From: Cryptomeria japonica
Taxonomy: Eukaryota > Streptophyta > Pinopsida > Cupressales > Cupressaceae
DNA: 64,000 bases
Reading direction: 5' to 3'
NCBI RefSeq assembly: GCF_030272615.1
Contig: NC_081409.1
Span: 532,248,291 to 532,312,290, forward strand
The position numbers were made by a program, and so were the translations under genes. This document shows, in pieces, positions 59,660 through 64,000 of the stretch. Numbering within the stretch: position 1 is the first letter of the stretch; the number at the start of each line of letters is the position of its first letter. Below the pieces are notes generated by a model. The model did not search any database. It saw only the letters and a program-made list of their open reading frames with translations, and was not told where the DNA came from.

Positions 59660-60410
59660 TGTTGGAAATATGGAGGAATTGATTATGTGTTGAATTGATG
59701 TTTTGTCATTGATGTAAAGACTAGCTATTTTGTTATCTATCGGATTTTGGTAGAGTGGTTGGATTATGATATTGATCTAGAGACCATCTCCGGTATTCTC
59801 CGATTTGGTCTAGCTTGTGCTATTGGCTTGTATTGGTTATTCATGTGTTCCTGATGTGTATCACATTTAGTAGGTTTGAGATTTGATGATATGGATGCTA
59901 TCATTTGTTCTAGTAAGCCTTTTGGTCACCGGTAAGGGTTTTATCGACAACACTTTGTTGAATATCTTATAATGAATTTGATAAGTGGTGTTGGTGTGGC
60001 TTCTAGAAGGTTATCAAGATGCTGATGGTTATCTTGTTCATGTTATAGTTTTTCATGGTGTTTCATTTGGCTTATGGCAACCTATTTTAGTTCTGGTGGT
60101 TATTCTATTAGGTTATGGACCGGTTTGTGTAACGTGTTGGTTGATACTCCCGATGTGTCACTGGTTGGATTTATTGTTTGCATTATGTTGTTTTAGTCTT
60201 AGGCTGACTTAGTTTATCATTGGTTTGTGGGATTATGTAAAAGATCTATTGTATTATATTTTAGGTAGCCGACCTAATTGTTTAGGTCTCTGGTTGGTAT
60301 AAATATGATGTAAGATTTATTTGTAGATCATAACTGATGGGGTTCACCTAGCTTGCTCACACTTCACCTAGTTGGTGTTGCTCAATTCCACCAACTCTCT
60401 AGGTCTAGAT
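59660..60410. repeat. Probable LTR fragment of another element
   Basis: Begins TGTTGGAAATATGGAGG after a purine-rich GAAGGGTAGAAAG. No ORF of note. It ends where element F starts. No partner copy, so the identity is tentative. Confidence 0.35.
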
Positions 60411-61190
60411 TGTTAGGATTCCCACAGATACTGAGAAGGGGGGGTGAATCAGTATCTAACCGGTGATAAGATTTTCTTAAGTTAAAACATGCAGAACATA
60501 AAATAAGAGTATACCGATATGCAAGAATTAATGCAATAAACAGAATCAGAAACATCCACATGAAAAGAACACCATAACACAAGATGTTTAACGAGGAAAC
60601 CGAGTGTGGGAAAAACCTCGGTGGGATTTGTGACCCACAATATTCACTCACTGGCCAATAAGAGAATATTACTTACAATAGGGGCCTGCACATGCAGGAA
60701 GGCCAACTGCCTAGAGCTCACTGCTCAATGAGAAGTCACACTGACTTACAATAAGGATTATACTAATCCAATAACTTGTACTGCTTTACAATAGCATCTC
60801 CAATGCTAGATTCAGTACCGGTTCTTGCTCTATTCTTTACATATACCCTTGACCTATAGTTCGCACATTAGGTCTGCCTAATAATTTTCTTTATGCTCGC
60901 TACATTACTTTTTTTTTAAATGTCTACAATGATCTCCTTTATATACAAGATTTATTTTACAATTTGCCAAGTCAGCTTACAATAATAAACAAAATATTAC
61001 ATATCAAAAATCCTGTCAGCCTTTATGCCGGTATACATCTTTTCTTCTGTGCCGGTGCCGGTGCCAGTGTAGAGTGATCTTGTTGATGCCGGTGCACTGT
61101 CTTGCCGGTGCCATAGGATTGCAAGGTTGCCATCAATGACAAAACCTTCAATCACATACAATGTCTCATTGGAGTGTCCATATGCCAACA
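60411..61190 (-). repeat. Element F 3' LTR
   Basis: 780 bp, TGTTAGGATTCCCACAGATA to TATGCCAACA. A TATATAAAGG (minus) lies near 60942. Contains the GGCCTGCACATGCAGGAAGG stem and TGCCGGTG repeats. Confidence 0.92.
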
Positions 61191-61417
61191 ATATCCCCCT
61201 TTGGCATTGATGGCAACACTCATGAGAAATTTCAAAAAGTGTCCAAAGTGTGTAGTCAAAAATTTACCAAAAAATTGTTTACCAAAAATATGAAGGGCTC
61301 CCCCTGAGCCTATGATTCCTGTCTTTGAACTTTCTCATCCTACTACTCCCCCTTTGGCATCAATGACAAAGGTTGTCAAGATGTTAGTAGAGTTTGTAGT
61401 TACATCTGTCCGTATCC
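61191..61417 (-). other. Element F 3' region with three purine tracts
   Basis: As in B, three CCCCC-bearing tracts on the + strand (TATCCCCCTTTGGC at about 61191, GGCTCCCCCTGAGC at about 61297, TACTCCCCCTTTGGC at about 61344). The first touches the LTR. Confidence 0.7.
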
Positions 61418-64000
61418 TCAACCCTGTAGTTGGGTAGTTATTATTTGAAAAAGATCGCCCAAAATTAAGTTTATACTATCCATAAACTTTTTGCTATCTT
61501 TTATTGCTGTTTCAGTCCTCTTCACAGTACTGGTGAGATGCTACAAATGTTCTGCCGGTGTTTTGCTTCCCTATGCTAATGCCTCTGAGATTTCCTTCCG
61601 CAGAGATGCTAGATAGTCCAATCTTGGACTTAGTTTAGATCTCAAGTGTTTTGCCTTGTTTATTATTCTTTCTTTCTCTCTCTCTCCTGTTTGAGCAATT
61701 CTTCCTCAAAATTTGCTAACTTCTCTTCAAAAACAGATAATGAATCCGATGAGTTGACAAAATTGTCTGCAAGCTTATTTATCTCATCCCGTGTCTTGCT
61801 TATTTTCTTGTCAATATCTACAGTCAAGAATTTTGTTTTACATGTATCTTTATATAGATTTTTATACTCTTTCAACAAACTACATAGTTCTGGTAGAAGT
61901 GTGTCAAAGTCTCTGTTACACTTCTTTATTTCTTCATCAAAGAATTTCCGTTTCTCCTTTTCTACCATGTCCTTTACCGATTCTTCCTTTATTTTCTCAA
62001 TATTTCTAGAAATGTATTTACATAATGTATCTAATTGTCCTAAAGAATCTTTATTATCTATATTACAATCAGGAGAAACTAACTTCAAAACTGGTATTGA
62101 ATCATCTATTGCTTTATAAGCCTGTGAACTATAGTCAGTTATTTTCTTAATAGAATCTAATAATACCTCAGTCACATTAGTTGACTTGAATGTTGATGAT
62201 GATCCAAGAGTTTGAGTGCCGGTGGAAATAACCATGCTTGTATTGACCTCTGGTAGGTCAGTTTGTGTTTGAATTTCTTTTAGCACTGGTTTCCCTGCTT
62301 CATTGCTTACTAGTGGCACAGTTTCCTTGTGAGCCTGTTCCGGAGCCTTTAGCTCTGTTGGTTTCTCTGTTTGTGCCTCAGATTCCATCTTTTTCCCTAT
62401 ATCCTCTACCGGTTTCTCTGCATCTCCTATTACCAAAGGCTCTTTAGCCATATCTGACTTTTCAGTTGTATCTTTATCAACTGTTATGTTGATCTTTTGG
62501 GTATCAACATTTACAATGTATAGAACTTCAGGATTTGGATTGCTATCCTCTACATCCATACTTTCTGCTACCGGTTGGTCTTCAATGGTTGTAATTTTCA
62601 TAGGTGGAGGTAGGTTGTCTTTAACCTTTATGCTTGGAGGTCCACCAACTTTGCCTTTCCCTTTGTCCCTATCCTTCTGATATACTTTAATAGGCTTAGG
62701 GTTCCTGTATTCTTCTTGTTTTTCCTTTTCAACCAGGAATATGTCCCAACCATCTTCTATTTCTTCTGTTACTTCAGTAACTCTTCTTGCCATTAGTAAA
62801 ATATTTCGGTGCGCAGTAGAGAATATTGTCTGGTTTGCCTGAGCAATCAAATCATTAATTTCCTTTGGAGAGTTTACCAGATATACAACAAGTAGTTTTT
62901 CTATTTTTATTTTCTTGTCTAATTCAATCACTCCTTGCCTTCTGGCCTCAAGTCTTTTGTACAAATCATCAGGAATTTCATTGATTACTTCCATCAAAAA
63001 CTTTTTGTACATGTCCATATGCAGTATTACACTTTCCTCAACTTGCCCTTTCTCATCAGCAAATAGAGTGTCATAAATTTTCTCTATGTTTTTCAATTTT
63101 CCTTCCTCTGTGATCTCATTTAGCAATATGTCTAGGGGTGCCAAGTCAATTTTTGTCTTTTTCTTTTTCTTAGGGGTTAGCTTCTTCTTAGGTGTGACCT
63201 TTCTAACCGAAGATCTCATAGCTTGTTGCTTCTACCTTGTCCTTCTAGGTGAAGGAGTGGTTGCCGGTGAGGGATCTCTTTTCCTAACAACTCTTTTAAA
63301 AGTTGCTGGCATGTCACCTTCCGAAGAGGTACCTACCGGTGATAGATGAGCTTCAGGTTGTGGGGCTGCCAACTCATCTTTTGTTATGCTAGTTTTCTTT
63401 AATACATCTTCCTTAATGGCCTTTGCTTGTCTGGATCCTTTCCTCACAAATGCCTCTACCTTCTTTACTCTTTTCTTAGATTGTATTTGGCTTTCTATGG
63501 TTTCAACACTACCAAATACTTCTTCCTCAGGTTCTTTAGGGGCTTCCAGAAGTACTTTAGCATAAGTTTCAACTATGTGGTCATCTATCTCATAGCCCAT
63601 TTCGGTTACCCAGATTGTCCTTGGGATGACTACTTCCATCCATATTTCATCTTTCTTAATAACAAAGCATATATCATCTTTGTATTTGTCTACAATTTTC
63701 TGAGATAACCTTATTCTTTTCTTCATTTTTGTCTTTAATGCTTGGAAAAAGTTATGAATGTTGTTCTCCTTGTTCTCACCCATGGTATTAAATAGTTCTA
63801 TCAGTTGCTTTCCTACCGGTATGTCATATCCTAGTTCTTTATATCCTATACCGGGAACCTATTTTGTTATGTGAAGCATTAGGCATACTAACAGATTTCC
63901 AAATCTGAAAGTTCCTTTCTTATCCTTCTTTATCTTTCCAAGGTTGTCTATCAGTTCATCTTTTAACCATTCACAGATGTCAATTTTTGCATTGTCTGTT
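61418..64000 (-). pseudogene. Element F ORF2 (partial): unknown protein, best preserved copy
   Basis: Stop TGA at 61418. The open piece 63219-61663 (518 aa) fuses what is broken into several frames in B: TPKKKLTPKKKKK, EITEEGKLKNIEKIYDTL, the acidic Thr/Glu/Pro-rich middle and the coiled-coil tail. A TAG at 63232 replaces CAG of B. Piece 63783-63232 carries KKDEIWMEVVIPRTIWVTEM. Further upstream, KKGTFRFGNLLVCLMLHIT-like sequence runs to the window end with one stop. This copy shows ORF2 was one continuous protein of about 1,000 residues or more. Confidence 0.75.

Larger units (their letters stand above)
60411..64000 (-). mobile_element. Element F: B-subfamily LTR element, cut by the window end
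   Basis: The LTR at 60411-61190 is the reverse complement of the B LTR. It is followed by the TATCCCCCTTTGGCATTGATGG tract and ORF2 on the minus strand. The 5' half (rest of ORF2, ORF1, 5' LTR) lies beyond 64000. Confidence 0.92.

Noticed and set aside
59985-60212. 75-aa hydrophobic ORF
   Set aside because: T/G-rich LTR-like sequence gives random Leu/Val/Cys-rich translations. No start context or homologue was seen.

Overview
Organism and type of sequence. The window is nuclear DNA of a large-genome seed plant; a gymnosperm fits best, but that is an inference from style (long nested LTR elements, Tat-like giant elements, almost no genes), not from a marker gene. I see no intact host gene, rRNA, tRNA or CRISPR. 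Nearly everything is LTR retrotransposon sequence, mostly nested and decayed.

Layout. (1) 1-19242: element A, a Tat/Gypsy-type non-autonomous element, its 5' LTR cut by the window edge. It keeps a gag remnant, long leader and 3' regions with periodic short-repeat arrays, and an antisense two-exon plant-mobile-domain (PMD) gene remnant. (2) 5712-12365: element B, a complete non-autonomous LTR element (5-bp target duplication GTACA) inside A. It has a coiled-coil/zinc-knuckle ORF1 and a large unknown ORF2, and no polymerase. (3) 19243-about 20840: remnant H, a Gypsy gag on the minus strand. (4) about 21000-39430: element C, a relative of A. It is hit by D (25851-33445, minus, TSD CATAT, same coding family as B), which carries a solo LTR S (30766-31553, TSD TAGCA). 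G (35845-38596, minus, TSD AATTT), an internally deleted copy, sits in C's 3' LTR, and a SINE-like unit lies at 34354-34599. (5) 39770-41667 continuing at 59528: remnant of an uncharacterised plant ORF, split by (6) element I, 41668-59527, a 17.9-kb Tat-like element on the minus strand (TSD CATCA) with 5.3-kb LTRs. (7) 59660-60410: a further LTR-like fragment. (8) 60411-64000: element F, another B-family copy on the minus strand, cut by the window end.

Most notable. Element I carries a 773-codon unknown ORF inside each LTR, in the gag-pol direction and apparently within U3. Its polyprotein has an archaeal-type RNase H between protease and reverse transcriptase, and the usual RNase H after RT looks catalytically dead. 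The polyprotein is one 2,272-codon frame (stop included) interrupted only by six TAG codons. The B/D/F/G family moves without pol but carries two coding regions. Its ORF2 shares length, layout and short motifs with the U3 ORF of element I, so both may belong to one retroelement-associated family. Element A has three arrays of a TCGTACGA-centred motif at about 21-22-nt spacing.
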